Shown here one piece after another: positions 31,965 through 44,400 of a DNA stretch of 64,000 nt; position 1 is the stretch's first letter, and the number at the start of each line of letters is the position of its first letter. Made by a program: the position numbers and the translations under genes. This DNA comes from Symbiodinium natans (taxonomy: Eukaryota; Sar; Dinophyceae; Suessiales; Symbiodiniaceae): NCBI GenBank assembly GCA_905221605.1, contig CAJNDS010002268.1:381232-445231 (forward strand). Direction: 5' to 3'. The notes below the pieces were generated by a model that did not search any database, was not told the DNA's origin, and was given only the letters and a program-made list of their open reading frames with translations.

Positions 31965-32819
31965 ACGAGCGAGCGAACCGGAAGAAGAAAGGAACAAGGT
32001 AGGAAGACATGTAAACTCATCTTTAACAAGAAAAACTGATTGGGAGCATAAACTTGTCCAATTTTTTTGGAGGGCTGCGCCTGCGACTTGTCTTTTTGGG
32101 AGCACATTTTGCCAAAATCTTGGGGGGCGTGTTTTGGGAGCATCCCCTTCTCCAAAGTCTTAGGAAGACGGTGCTTGCGATTTGTCTTTTGGGAGCACAG
32201 AAAATCTTAAGTCTTCGGCCCGCTTTCTTTCAAAGGGTTCAAAAAAATGGAGGTCTCCGGTGTGGGTGTCCGTGAAAAGTAGGTCTTGTTACAGAAAAGA
32301 AAAACAGGACACCCTAATTTTGGATACATGTAACATCATTTCTTTCTTTTATTGCCTCTTGCGCAAGGAACGACAGGAAGGCAACGGTGGAAAAAGGGGA
32401 GCGCCTTTCCTTCAAGTTTCCAAAATCGGAGTCTCTGGTGTGGGTGTCCTGTTAAGGTGGGTGGCTACAGAAAAGGAAGAAAAGGACACCCGAAACACTC
32501 TAAAAAACTTGGACAACCCTTTTCTACATGCTAAATTGTTTACTTTATACCGAATGAAACGAACGAAAGTGAGAGAGGACAAAGAAGCACTTTTCTTTCA
32601 AGGTTCCAAAAACAAGATCTCCGGTGCGGGTGTGTATTTAATATTTCGCTACAAAAAAGGAAAAGGACACCCGAAACACTCAAAAAAAACTTGGACACCC
32701 CTCTTTACATATTACATTAGATATTCATACTTAAATTAAAGCGTTCAGAAAATGAAACGAACGAAAGGTGAGAGTGAACAAAGAGCACCTTTTCTTTCAA
32801 GGTTTCGTGGGGTCATTTC

Positions 32820-34160
32820 TTTGCTCCAAACAGTCAAATCGCAAGCCCAGGTCCCTAAGATTTTGAGTTCAAGTTTTGCTCCAAAGAACATCAAAGAGCC
32901 AAATCGCAAGCCCTGCTCCCTAAAACTTTGGCTTCAAGCTTTGCTCCAAAATCGCCAAATCGCAAGCCCTGCTCCCTAAAACTTTGGCTTCAAGTCTTGC
33001 TCCAAAAGGCCAAATGACAAGCCCTGGTCCCTGAAACTTTGGCTTCAAGTTTTCCTCCAAAAAGTCAGATCGCAAGCCCTGGTGCTTAAGATTTTGGGTT
33101 CAAGTTTTCCTCCAAAGAGTCAAAGCGCAAGCCCTGGTCCCTAAGATTGTGGGGTCATGTTTTGCTCCAAACAGCCAAATCGCAAGCCCTGGTCCCCAAA
33201 ATTTTGGGTTCAATTTTTCTTCCAAAGAGACAAATCACAAGCCCTGGTCCCTGAGATTTTGGGTTCAATTTTTCTTCCAAAGAGCCAAATCACAAGCCCT
33301 GGTCCCTAAGATTTTGGGTTCACGTCTTCCTCCAAAGAGCCAAATCGCAAGCCTTGGTCCCGCAGATTCTGGGTTCAAGCTTTCTCCAAAGAGCCAAATC
33401 GCAAGCTCTGGTCCCTAAGATTTGGGGTTCAAGTTTTCCTCCAAAGAGCCAAATCACAAGCCCCGGCCCCTAAGATTTTGGGTTCCAGTTTTGCTCCAAA
33501 AAGCCAAATCGCAAGCCCTGGTCCCTAAGATTGTGGGTTCCAAGTAGTTTTCCTCCAAAGAGCCAAATCGCAAGCCCTGGTCCCTGAGATTGCGGGGTCA
33601 TTCTTTGCTCCAATCAGTCAAATCGCAAGCCCTGGTCCCCAAATTTTGGGTTCAAGTTTTCCCCCAAAGAGCCAGTTCGCAAGCCCTGGTCCCCAAAATG
33701 TTCGGTTCAAGTTTTCCTCCAAAGAGTCACATCGCAAGCCCTGGTCCCTAAGATTTTGGCTTCAAAAAGCCAAATCGCAAGCCCTGGTCCATATGATGGT
33801 GGGTTCAATTTTTCCTCCAAAGAGCCAGATCGCAAGCCCTGGTCCCGAAAAACTTGGGTTCAAGTTTTCTTCCAAAGAGTCAAATCGCAAGCCCTGGTCC
33901 CGCAGATTGTGGGTTCAAGTTTTCCTCCAAAGAGCCACCCCAAATCTTAGGTACCAGGACTTGTGAATTTGACTCGTTGGAGCAAAGAATGACCCCACAA
34001 TCTTAGGGACCAGGGCTTGCGATTTGTCTCTTTGGAGGAAAACTTGAACCCAACATTTTGGAGAGCAGGGCTTGCGATTTGGCTTTTTGGAGGAAAACTT
34101 GAACCTAACATCTTAGGGACCAAATCTTAGGGAGCAGGGCTTGCGATTTTGCCCCCCCAA
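32820..34160. repeat. 55-bp minisatellite, first array
   Basis: Unit about 55 bp, containing CCAAATCGCAAGCCCTGGTC and GGTTCAAGTTTTCCTCCAAA. The + orientation runs to about 33,950, then it flips to the reverse complement for three units (33,985-34,160). 55 is not a multiple of 3, so frames cycle through three phases, giving false ORFs with S-Q-A-L-V-P-K and related motifs. Single inverted units also lie at 30,850-30,975. Confidence 0.9.
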
Positions 34161-34605
34161 ATGTTGTTCCTACCCCTTTCCCGTTTTGTGTGGTATTTGC
34201 AGGACTTTTGCAGAGTGCCAAGGGGATCCCGGCAAATTTTGACCGGCAATCCGCCTTCCCGTACCACTTTAACAGAAAAATGAGGAGATAGAGAGAAAAA
34301 GAGACAGGGTCAGGGGGGAGAGAAGAAGGAGGGACAAGAACAAGGTAGGAAGAACATGTAAATTCCTCTTCTCTCTTCTCTTTTCCTCTTTCTTTTCCAC
34401 AAGAAAGAAAATTAATATGGACTTGAGAAAGGGGAAGCTAAGAGTCAAGAGACCCTTTCTCTCCCACGGTCTATGCTTCTCTCTCTATGCCTCGCCGTGT
34501 CTCACTCCCTCTCTGCTTCAGCAAATCTCTGCTTTGTAGTTCACCCTCCTCCTCGTCTTCCAATTCTACAAGACATGCCGCCCATAAAAGCAAAAAGATG
34601 GAGAG

Positions 34606-34648
<43 letters not shown>

Positions 34649-35498
34649 GCGAGCGAACCGGAAGAAGAAAGGAACAAGGTAGGAAGACATGTAAACTCAT
34701 CTTTAACAAGAAAAACTGATTGGGAGCATAAACTTGTCCAAATTTTTTGGAGGGCTGCGCCTGCGACTTGTCTTTTGGGAGCACATTTTGCCAAAATCTT
34801 GGGGGGCGTGTTTTGGGAGCATCCCCTTCTCCAAAATCTTAGGAAGACGGTGCTTGCGATTTGTCTTTTGGGAGCACAGAAAATCTTAAGTCTTCGGCCT
34901 GCTTTCTTTCAAAGGGTTCAAAAAAATGGAGGTCTCCGGTGTGGGTGTCCGTGAAAAGTAGGTCTTGTTACAGAAAAGAAAAACAGGACACCCTAATTTT
35001 GGATACATGTAATATCATTTCTTTCTTTTATTGCCTCTTGCGCAAGGAACGACAGGAAGGCAACGGTGGAAAAAGGGGAGCGCCTTTCCTTCAAGTTTCC
35101 AAAATCGGAGTCTCTGGTGTGGGTGTCCTGTTAAGGTGGGTGGCTACAGAAAAGGAAGAAAAGGACACCCGAAACACTCTAAAAAACTTGGACAACCCTT
35201 TCTACATGCTAAATTATTTACTTTATACCGAATGAAACGAACGAAAGTGAGAGAGGACAAAGAAGCACTTTTCTTTCAAGGTTTCCAAAAACAAGATCTC
35301 CGGCGCGGGTGTATATTTAATATTTCGCTACAAAAAAGGAAAAGGACACCCGAAACACTCAAAAAAAACTTGGACACCCCTCTTTACATATTACATTAGA
35401 TATTCATACTCAAATTAAAGCGTTCAGAAAATGAAACGAACGAAAGGTGAGAGTGAACAAAGAGCACCTTTTCTTTCAAGGTTTCGTGGGGTCATTTC

Positions 35499-36600
35499 TT
35501 TGCTCCAAACAGTCAAATCGCAAGCCCAGGTCCCTAAGATTTTGAGTTCAAGTTTTGCTCCAAAGAACATCAAAGAGCCAAATCGCAAGCCCTGCTCTCT
35601 AAAACGTTGGCTTCAAGTTTTGCTCCAAAAAACCAAATCGCAAGCCCTGCTCCCTAAAACTTTGGCTTCAAGTCTTGCTCCAAAAGGCCAAATGACAAGC
35701 CCTGGTCCCTGAAACTTTGGCTTCAAGTTTTCCTCCAAAAAGTCAGATCGCAAGCCCTGGTGCTTAACATTTTGGGTTCAAGTTTTCCTCCAAAGAGTCA
35801 AAGCGCAAGCCCTGGTCCCTAAGATTGTGGGGTCATGTTTTGCTCCAAACAGCCAAATCGCAAGCCCTGGTCCCCAAAATTTTGGGTTCAATTTTTCTTC
35901 CAAAGAGACAAATCACAAGCCCTGGTCCCTAAGATTTTGGGTTCAATTTTTCTTCCAAAGAGCCAAATCACAAGCCCTGGTCCCTAAGATTTTGGGTTCA
36001 AGTCTTCCTCCAAAGAGCCAAATCGCAAGCCTTGGTCCCGCAGATGCTGGGTTCAAGCTTTCTCCAAAGAGCCAAATCGCAAGCTCTGGTCCCTAAGATT
36101 TTGGGTTCAAGTTTTCCTCAAAAGACCCAAATCTGGTCCCTAAGATTGCGGGCAAACCGGAAGCCCTGGTCCCTAAGATTTGGGGTTCAAGTTTTCCTCC
36201 AAAGAGCCAAATCACAAGCCCCGGCCCCTAAGATTTTGGCTTCCAGTTTGGCTTCAAAAAGCCAAATCGCAAGCCCTGGTCCACCTGGTCCCGAAAAACT
36301 TGGGTTCAAGTTTTCTTCCAAAGAGTCAAATCGCAAGCCCTGGTCCCGCAGATTGTGGGTTCAAGTTTTCCTCCAAAGAGCCACCCCAAATCTTAGGTAC
36401 CAGGACTTGTGAATTTGACTCGTTGGAGCAAAGAATGACCCCACAATCTTAGGGACCAGGGCTTGCGATTTGTCTCTTTGGAGGAAAACTTGAACCCAAC
36501 ATTTTGGAGAGCAGGGCTTGCGATTTGGCTTTTTGGAGGAAAACTTGAACCTAACATCTTAGGGACCAAATCTTAGGGAGCAGGGCTTGCGATTTTGCCC
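35499..36600. repeat. 55-bp minisatellite, second array
   Basis: Second copy of the array inside the duplicated 2.7-kb unit, with the same switch of orientation at about 36,440. It has fewer units than the first array because of an internal deletion. Confidence 0.9.
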
Positions 36601-36603
36601 CCC

Positions 36604-37165
36604 CAAATGTTGTTCCTACCCCTTTCCCGTTTTGTGTGGTATTTGCAGGACTTTTGCAGAGTGCCAAGGGGATCCCGGCAAATTTTGACCGGCAAATGTT
36701 GTTCCTACCCTTTCCCGTTTTGTGTGGTATTTGCAGGACTTTTCCAGGGCACCAAGGGGATCCCGGCAGATTTGGACCCGCGAAGTTGTTCCTACCCTTT
36801 CCCTGTTTGTGTGGTATTTGCAGGACTTTTCCAGGGCGCCAAGGGGATCCCGGCAAATTTTGACCGGCAAATGTTGTTCCTACCCTTTCCGGTTTTGTGT
36901 GGTATTTGCAGGCCATGTGCACGGTGCCAAGGGGATCCCGGCAAATTTTGACCCCCAAATGTTGTTCCTACCCTTTCCCGTTTTGTGTGGTATTTGCAGG
37001 ACTTCTGCAGGGTGCCATGCAAGGGGATCCCGGCAAATTTTGACCGGCAAATTTTGTTCCTACCCTTTCCGGTTTTGTGTGGTATTTGCAGGCCATGTGC
37101 ACGGTGCCAAGGGGATCCCGGCAAATTTTGACCTCTTAAATGTTGTTCCTACCCTTTCCGGGGTC
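36604..37165. repeat. ~88-bp tandem repeat, about six units
   Basis: Units contain AATGTTGTTCCTACCCTTTC, GTGTGGTATTTGCAGG and GGGGATCCCGGCAAATTTTG. Lengths vary between 81 and 95 bp. One unit also ends each copy of the 2.7-kb duplication. The frames over it (with V-W-Y-L-Q-D-F and similar) are repeat-derived. Confidence 0.9.
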
Positions 37166-37204
37166 TTCCCCCTGCTCGCCCCCTGGGGGCCTCATTTTTT
37201 TGGT

Positions 37205-37655
37205 TTTGAACGGCCACCACCACCACCACCACCACCACCACCAGACAATACCACAAAAGAAAAGCCCCATTTTGTTAACCTCATTTTTTGGTTTTGAACG
37301 GCCACCACGACCACCACCACCACCACCACCAGACAATACCACCAAAAAAAAAAAACATTTTGTTAACCTCATTTTTTGGTTTTGAACGACCACCACCACC
37401 ACCACCAGACAATACCACCAAAAAAAGCCCCATGTTGTTAACCTCATTTTTTGTTTCAAACGGCAACCACCACCACCACCACCAGACAATACCACCCAAA
37501 AATAACCCCATTTTGTTAACCTCATTTTTTGGTTTTGAACGGCCACCACCACCACCACCACCACCACCACCACCACCACCAGACAATACCACAAAAGAAA
37601 AGCCCCATTTTGTTAACCTGATTTTTTTGGTTTCTAACGGCAACCACCACCACCC
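37205..37655. repeat. (CCA)n-containing tandem repeat, six units
   Basis: Units of about 75-100 bp: CATTTTGTTAACCTCATTTT, GGTTTTGAACGGCCA, a variable (CCA)n run, CAGACAATACCAC and A-rich sequence. This gives poly-His on one strand and poly-Val/Gly on the other. Not a gene. Confidence 0.9.
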
Positions 37656-37920
37656 CCGCGAGGAGCACACCCTGCGAATGACGCATGCTTATGCACTAAA
37701 TTGAGAGGTTTAAGGGTTTGGGGATTTTTGGGTTTATGGGTCTAGTAGTTTCAGTTTATGAGGGGGGGGGGGGGCGTAGCGGGGGGGTCTCCCCCCTGCT
37801 CGCCCCCTGGGGGGCCTTGAGGGGAAGGGGGGAGCTCGAGGGGGGCAAGCCCTCGATCCAGAGGGTGCGGGGGGCGGAGCCCCCCGCGAACGGTGGTGAA
37901 TATTTGAGTTTTTCAGACTG

Positions 37921-38248
37921 AAGATGATGGGAGATGATGGAGATGAAGAAGATGATGAAAGATGAGGAAGATGAAGAAGATGATGCAAGATGACGAAGAT
38001 GATGAAGATGATGAAGAAGATGAAGGTGATGAAGATGATGAAGATGAACGAGCTGAGGGAGATGAAGCAGATGATGAAGATGAGGGAGATGAGGGAGATG
38101 AAGAAGATGATAAAGATGAAGATGATAGAGTTCAACGAGCTCAGCGAGATGAAAGAGATGAAGGAGATGATGAAGATGATGAAGATGATGGAGATGATGG
38201 AGATGATGAAGATGAAGGAAAAAAAGGATATTAAGGAGATGACGAAAA
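37921..38248. repeat. GATGAA/GATGAT simple repeat
   Basis: Imperfect hexamer/trinucleotide repeat that reads as an acidic Asp/Glu-rich frame on the + strand (37,962-38,234). The even composition and lack of any other sequence argue against a gene. Confidence 0.8.
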
Positions 38249-38271
38249 AGATGAAAATGATGATGCCCCCC

Positions 38272-40172
38272 CCCCTCCCAGAATTAAAAAATTTAAAAAA
38301 TTTAAATCCGAAACGCCCCTTTCGGATTTAAATTATTTAAATTATTTAATTCTGGGAAGGGGGGGGGCCCGGTCCTGCCCCCCCCCCTTTTCGGATTTAA
38401 ATTATTTAAATTATTTAAATTATTTAAATTATTTAATTCAGGGGGGGGAATTAAATAATTTAAATAATTTAAATCTGAAAGGGGGGGTTCGGATTTAAAT
38501 TATTTAAATTATTTAATTCCCCCCCCCCGGAATTAAATAATTTAAATAATTTAAATAATTTAAATAATTTAAATAATTTAAATAATTTAAATCCGAAAAG
38601 GGGGGGGGGCCAGGCCCAGGCCCCCTCCCCCTCCCAGAATTAAATAATTTAAATAATTTAAATCCGGAACGCCCCTTTCGGATTTAAATTATTTAAATTA
38701 TTTAATTCTGGGAGGGGGAGGGGGCCGGGGCCTGCCCCCCCCCCCTTTTCGGATTTAATTTATTTAAATTATTTAAATTATTTAAATTATTTAAATTATT
38801 TAATTCCGGGAGGGGAATTAAATAATTTAAATCTGAAAGGGGGGGTTCGGATTTAAATTATTTAAATTATTTAATTCCCCCCCCCCGGAATTAAATAATT
38901 TAAATAATTTAAATAATTTAAATAATTTAAATAATTTAAATAATTTAAATAATTTAAATCCGAAAAGGGGGGGGGGCCAGGCCCAGGCCCCCTCCCCCTC
39001 CCAGAATTAAATAATTTAAATAATTTAAATCCGGAACGCCCCTTTCGGATTTAAATTATTTAAATATTTAATTCTGGGAGGGGGAGGGGGCCCGGGCCTG
39101 GCCCCCCCCCCCTTTTCGGATTTAATTTATTTAAATTATTTAAATTATTTAAATTATTTAAATTATTTAATTCCGGGGGGGGAATTAAATAATTTAAATA
39201 ATTTAAATCTGAAAGGGGGGGTTCGGATTTAAATTATTTAATTCCCCCCCCCCCGGAATTAAATAATTTAAATAATTTAAATAATTTAAATAATTTAAAT
39301 AATTTAAATAATTTAAATCCGAAAAGGGGGGGGGGGCCAGGCCCAGGCCCCCTCCCCCTCCCAGAATTAAATAATTTAAATAATTTAAATCCGGAACGCC
39401 CCTTTCGGATTTAAATTATTTAAATTATTTAATTCTGGGAGGGGGAGGGGGCCCGGGCCTGGCCCCCCCCCCCTTTCGGATTTAATTTATTTAAATTATT
39501 TAAATTATTTAAATTATTTAAATTATTTAATTCCGGGGGGGGAATTAAATAATTTAAATAATTTAAATCTGAAAGGGGGGGTTCGATTTAATTATTTAAA
39601 TTATTTAATTCCCCCCCCCGGAATTAAATAATTTAAATAATTTAAATAATTTAAATAATTTAAATAATTTAAATAATTTAAATAATTTAAATCCGAAAAG
39701 GGGGGGGGCCAGGCCCAGGCCCCCTCCCCCTCCCAGAATTAAATAATTTAAATAATTTAAATCCGGAACGCCCCTTTCGGATTTAAATTATTTAAATTAT
39801 TTAATTCTGGGAGGGGGAGGGGGCCTGGGCCTGCCCCCCACCCCCTTTTCGGATTTAATTTATTTAAATTATTTAAATTATTTAAATTATTTAATTCCGG
39901 GGGGGGAATTAAATAATTTAAATAACTTAAATCTGAAAGGGGGGGTTCGGATTTAAATTATTTAAATTATTTAATTCCCCCCCCCGGAATTAAATAATTT
40001 AAATAATTTAAATACTTTGAATAATTTAAATAATTTAAATAATTTAAATCCGAAAAGGGGGCGGGGGGCCAGGCCCAGGCCCCCTCCCCCTCCCAGAATT
40101 AAATAATTTAAATAATTTAAATCCGGAACGCCCCTTTCGGATTTAAATTATTTAAATTATTTAATTCCTTGC
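38272..40172. repeat. ~365-bp palindromic satellite, AATTTAAATT core
   Basis: Five or more tandem units with period about 360-373 bp (the AATCCGGAACGCCCCTTTCGG block recurs at about 38,660, 39,030, 39,390, 39,760 and 40,120; an AATCCGAAACG version is at 38,305). Each unit has runs of the 9-mer AAATAATTT in both orientations, joined by G- or C-homopolymers and GGCCAGGCCCAGGCCCCCTC blocks that are also complementary across the unit. Each unit can fold into several long hairpins. Confidence 0.9.
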
Positions 40173-41169
40173 CCCAGACCCCCCAGAAACGATAATAGGG
40201 TCTATTTGGAAGTTGTCTCTTGTAAATAAGTATACGTTTTGGGGCCTTATTTCCTCTTTAAAACACGAGTCTCAGCTTCCAAATAGACCCTATTTAAGCT
40301 GCACACCCCCCCCCCCCCCCCCGCACCCTCCCACAGGGGGAGCTTTCGTGACAACATGTGTGGGAGCATTGTCCTTCTTCAGTTGCCTTGCAGGGAGAGC
40401 CTTACCCAGAATCCCGTTGAAGCCTGGCGAAACCTAACTGCGCAAAGGAATGCGTATTGTAAGATATCCTTTCACGGTGATGCTCGGATTGGACCGGCGA
40501 CGCGTCCAGTGCAAGGTTTGTTGCCCCCCTCTCTTTGTGAAACTATGCTGGCGTCAGATGTGCTCAACATATCAAGGTTCTGTGCCTACGCGCATTTGGC
40601 AAATCAGTGCCTGTGTTTGGGAATGACTGGCCCAGCTGGTCGACAGATGTTGGTCCCTTGTTGTCACTTATTGTCGCGAACGGCCAAACCTCACCGAACG
40701 CACCATCTCATCTGACCTCAGAGTTTTTTGCAGCAGAGCCGCTAGTACTGGCTTGCACCAGCTGAAAAAACGTAGCTTGGGCAATGCTCCTAGCCATAAA
40801 GCTCACGGCAATGCTTTTGCTGTGGGGCCGCGAAGACGAAAATTCTGTGGGCATAGCCTTCTGTACAAGAGAACCATGTGATACACGAGAACTCACTTCG
40901 AGTGTCTCCCTCTTCCCTCCCTTTTCTTGCTTTTTCACCTCCGAGGTTTGAGAGGCCCAGGGCTTCCCATGCGCCAGGAGCGCTTGTCCTCCTGTGCCCC
41001 CCTGTGACCTTCGCGGCTTACGTGAGCGAATTGGCCTTCCGACCAGTTCTTGTGTGTGATACGGTCAATCTGTTGCAGACGTGCCTGCGATGCATACATT
41101 TCCGGCATGTGCTCTCCATGATCGATGGTCGCTTGTTGGGTCGGTCAGTCTGCACAGCCGATTTCTTTC

Positions 41170-41455
41170 TCACTTTATTCTTCTTCTTCTTCTTCTTCTT
41201 CTTCTTCTTCTTCTTCTTCTTCTTCTTCTTCTTCTTCTTCTTCTTCTTCTTCTTCTTCTTCTTCTTCTTCTTCTTCTTCTTCTTCTTCTTCTTCTTCTTC
41301 TGCCGTCTCTCTCCCTCTCTTCTTCTTCTGTCGTCTCTCTCCTTCTCTCTCTCTCCTCTCTCTCTCTCTCTCGCTCTCTCTGTCTTTTGCGGAGTGGGGT
41401 TTCGCTCTCTTCCTCTCTTTCTCACTCTGCCTCTGCCTCTCCTTCTCTCACCGGC
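41170..41455. repeat. (CTT)n and CT-rich microsatellite
   Basis: About 40 uninterrupted CTT units, then TCTC-rich sequence. The poly-Phe, poly-Leu, poly-Ser and (minus strand) poly-Lys frames are artefacts of the repeat. Confidence 0.95.
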
Positions 41456-44400
41456 CACCGGCTTTTACCTCTTTTTTCTACCCCTTTTTTACCTCTTGTT
41501 GTGTGCAATCTGGAATGGCCTCCAAAGAGCCGCGAGGCCGAAGAGCACGTTCAACAAAGCCTCCCAAAGGACCACGGAGGCTGTGGAGTAGGGCAAGCAC
41601 CTCCAAGCGCATTGGGGAAGCGTAAACGCTGCAGACGACGCAACTGCTGACCCCACACAATGTTTAAGCTTTAGACATCACAAAACCGACGTCAGGTTTT
41701 CTTGCGACTGTGAAACCTGGACTTGACTCAAGGGCCCTGTGAGCCAATACGGAGTCCAGAGAACACAGTTCACGTGCTCCTCTCATGACCGGTCCTTATG
41801 GGGACATACTGCGGCTGCAAGATGCTTGAAGAGCTAGGCATCGTGCATAGTACTGGGTTTGTGGGATTCGTCAAGCAGTCGGTTGGTTGCACCATACTTG
41901 GTCACCTGCTCCTGCGAAAGCCTCAACGCTTTTCAGGACAATCAACATCAGATGTGGGATCATACCAATTTGAACCTGATCTGCTGTGACCATACAGTTT
42001 TGCCAGAAGGTTCTGACATGCTCCGGTCCTTTTCAGGCACTCTGCCGGGTATAAACCCAGGCAGGGTCACGACATAATTAGGTCCGACGCAAGCTTCAGG
42101 ACAGAAGTAAGACGGCCCGAGACACCACCATCTCACATAGCATGGGCCGGCATGGGCCGGCAACAGATGTGGTTATCTGGATGAAGCACGCAGGAGGTGG
42201 GGACACAAGCACACAGAGGTGCAAGATGGTGCAAGCTAGAGAGGCCCTCAACCTGGAGCTGCCCGAGCGCATTGACGCTTGGAGTGCACAGGAAATGAGC
42301 GGGTTCGGCGGGTTGCACGCAGCTCGCCCAGGCCCTTTGTTACTGCGGAAGCTGGACTTGACTCAACGGCCCTGTGACAGTTCGCGCCTTACTCTCACAC
42401 CCTCATACGGAATCAACACACAGTTCGTGCCTTACGCTCACGCTAGTGCAAGTGCCGCTTAGCTTCAAACATTTCACAGGAGGCTCGCCTCGCACCCTTG
42501 ACCCCCCCAGGCAAGTACTTCGTGGCCGTTCGGGACGTGTCCACCTTAACACATGTCGCACAGAAATCGCAGGGACAATGTCTTCAAGAGAGCTCCCAGC
42601 CATGATCGGCATCAGCAGTCCCATGAACAGGGTGACCTCAAAGGGGAGGATTATGACTATGAAGCATTGTTCCCAAAAAGACGCCTCTGCACCTGTTCCT
42701 GATATTTCTTTCACACATCACCTTCTGCACACTTGGGCAGTGACAAGGCAAAGGAAGAAGTTTGCCAAGGAGGCACCAATGCTGGTCTGAACTCTTTCGG
42801 GTGCCTCACATCTGGTGCGGACACTCGAGGAGAAAACGTGCGAAAGCATAGAGGAAAGGGTGAGCAGAGGAGGAAAGAGGGACTCGCTTCGGCTCGCTTC
42901 TCCGTGCCTTGGGTTCGGCCATCAGCGCAGAAGGCCTCAATCCGATGAAATGGAAACTTTTAAAACCAAAACTGGCACTCAAAGCGACCCCTGCAAGTGT
43001 TAAGACAGGCGATGTCCGTATCAGCACGATTAGCTGCCGAGCGGCTCTGAACCCTCATCAATCTTGGGCGGCATGCAGAAGGCACCCAGCTCGTGGTCAT
43101 ATTTCTCCACATTCCCCAATCGTCTGAAAGGGCTTAAGGAGAAGGATGCAGAAGGGAAATGGGGAGCGAGAGGGAAAGGGGGAACATGGGAGAACCACAT
43201 TGACCACCTTGAAAGCAACGCAAACGCGTGTTTTGCAGCCAGGGCCTCTCAGTCGGGGACAGGTCCTTTGAGTACACCGGCTCCTCCGTCCGGCGCCGCG
43301 TCCTGGACACGAGACAGCAAGGAGCGTTTGCAATTAACATCACGCAAGGAAAACACAACAGGAATGATTGGAACCGCACCAGGTCTCACTGACTTGGGAA
43401 GCTCGGGGAGCTTGCACCGTGCTCGCCTCGATGCGCAGCGGATGTGAAAACGGGTCAGCCCGAGCGGTGAACGCAGGCCGCACCCTCTCACGCAGACCCA
43501 TCGGCTCACCAATCTCACCATCGCCCTCCAAGTCCATGGGACCTGTCGAGCGAACAGCGCGCAGAGCGCAGAGAGAGCGCAACTCTGTGAGGCCTGTTTC
43601 GGCTCAGGGCTCAGGGCCGAATCGTTTTCCCATCTCACAAGCACAAATGGCTCACAGCAACCTTACGAAGTGTAGGACGAATGTAGGGGCACCCGCCATA
43701 ATCTATGTCAATCCCACTACCACAAAACAACACTCCAAGACACCTCCCTGAAATCTTTGGAAAATTTGTGATCAGCAAACAGCAAGTCGGAGGCATCTCT
43801 CGTGGATCCTTGTCTATCAGAGCAATAAGGGCTGCAGTGAGTCAACGCGATACAAGACCATGCATACAGTGGCATACAGTACCGGACAGCTTCCCACCCT
43901 CATCCATTTTTCCAAAGCGGCTGCCTGAACTTGCTGAACGGGGTCCAGTCTGAACAGCTGACTTGAGGACTCGAGCACATTCGAGCACTCAGCACCTCGC
44001 TTCGGTCGTTCCGGTCACTGGACAGACGTTGAGGCGCTAAAGTCCAAAGTGGCTTCCTTGCCGTGCTGTTCACCGCAGTCGCTCAGCATCCGCTGCCGTA
44101 GCCGGCACAGTCTGAGGTTTTGTGACATGTCGGCATTCCCGTATCCCGGATGTCAACCCACGTACTTCAGGTGCGTGTTGCCCGATTGGAGGCCTTGCGG
44201 AGCGTCCGCTGGTTGGGCCGTCGTCTCACTTCCAGTTATGCCCTGCAGCAGCTTGGCCTGTCATGAACAAAGAAAGCATCACAAGGGATTCACAACGGCG
44301 TCACGGGGCACCTTGGCCTATTCCCCCCCCCCCCCCCCAAGTGCAGCACCCAGTGGTGGAGCCGTTGCTGCGAGAGCCGATGATAGGGCAAGTCAGCCTT

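Larger units (their letters stand above)
31561..36694. repeat. ~2.7-kb tandem duplication (two copies)
   Basis: Copy 1 is about 31,561-34,249 and copy 2 about 34,250-36,694. Both start with CCGCCTTCCCGTACCACTTT and end with GGATCCCGGCAAATTTTGAC. Matching points are offset by 2,690 then about 2,679 bp. The GA tract is shorter in copy 2, and roughly 220 bp of the minisatellite is missing from copy 2. Identity is otherwise very high, so the duplication is recent. The open frames within (Arg-Glu, Ser-Leu repeats and others) come from low-complexity sequence. Confidence 0.9.
30692..40322. mobile_element. satellite-filled block bounded by inverted repeats
   Basis: At 30,692-30,760, a G-run plus GTGTG and CTTAAATAGGGTTTATTTGG followed by AAGCTGGCACTCGG. 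The complement of 40,258-40,322 reads G-run, GTGTG, CTTAAATAGGGTCTATTTGG and AAGCTGAGACTCG, about 35 of 39 core bases identical. A third partial copy at 40,195-40,215 makes the right end a small hairpin. Between the ends there are only satellites, foldbacks and repeat-derived frames. No transposase or RT is seen, so the mobile-element label is an inference; chance reuse of a dispersed repeat at both ends is the alternative. Target-site duplications were not found. Confidence 0.4.

Noticed and set aside
31104-32163. Arg-Glu and Ser-Leu repeat proteins on both strands
   Set aside because: Caused by (GA)n/(TC)n microsatellites; mirrored frames on both strands and in both tandem copies.
32752-36412. 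Proteins with KSQALVPKILGS-like repeats
   Set aside because: The 55-bp minisatellite read in rotating frames; the unit is not divisible by three.
32820-36600. CRISPR array
   Set aside because: Units abut without unique spacers, orientation switches, and the DNA is eukaryotic.
37140-37704. His-rich or Val/Gly-rich proteins
   Set aside because: (CCA)n repeats translated on either strand.
37962-38234. Acidic Asp/Glu-rich protein
   Set aside because: Pure GATGAA/GATGAT repeat with no other sequence and no splice or start context; kept only as a repeat.
40878-41625. Poly-Phe/Leu/Ser and poly-Lys ORFs
   Set aside because: (CTT)n microsatellite read in three frames and on the minus strand.
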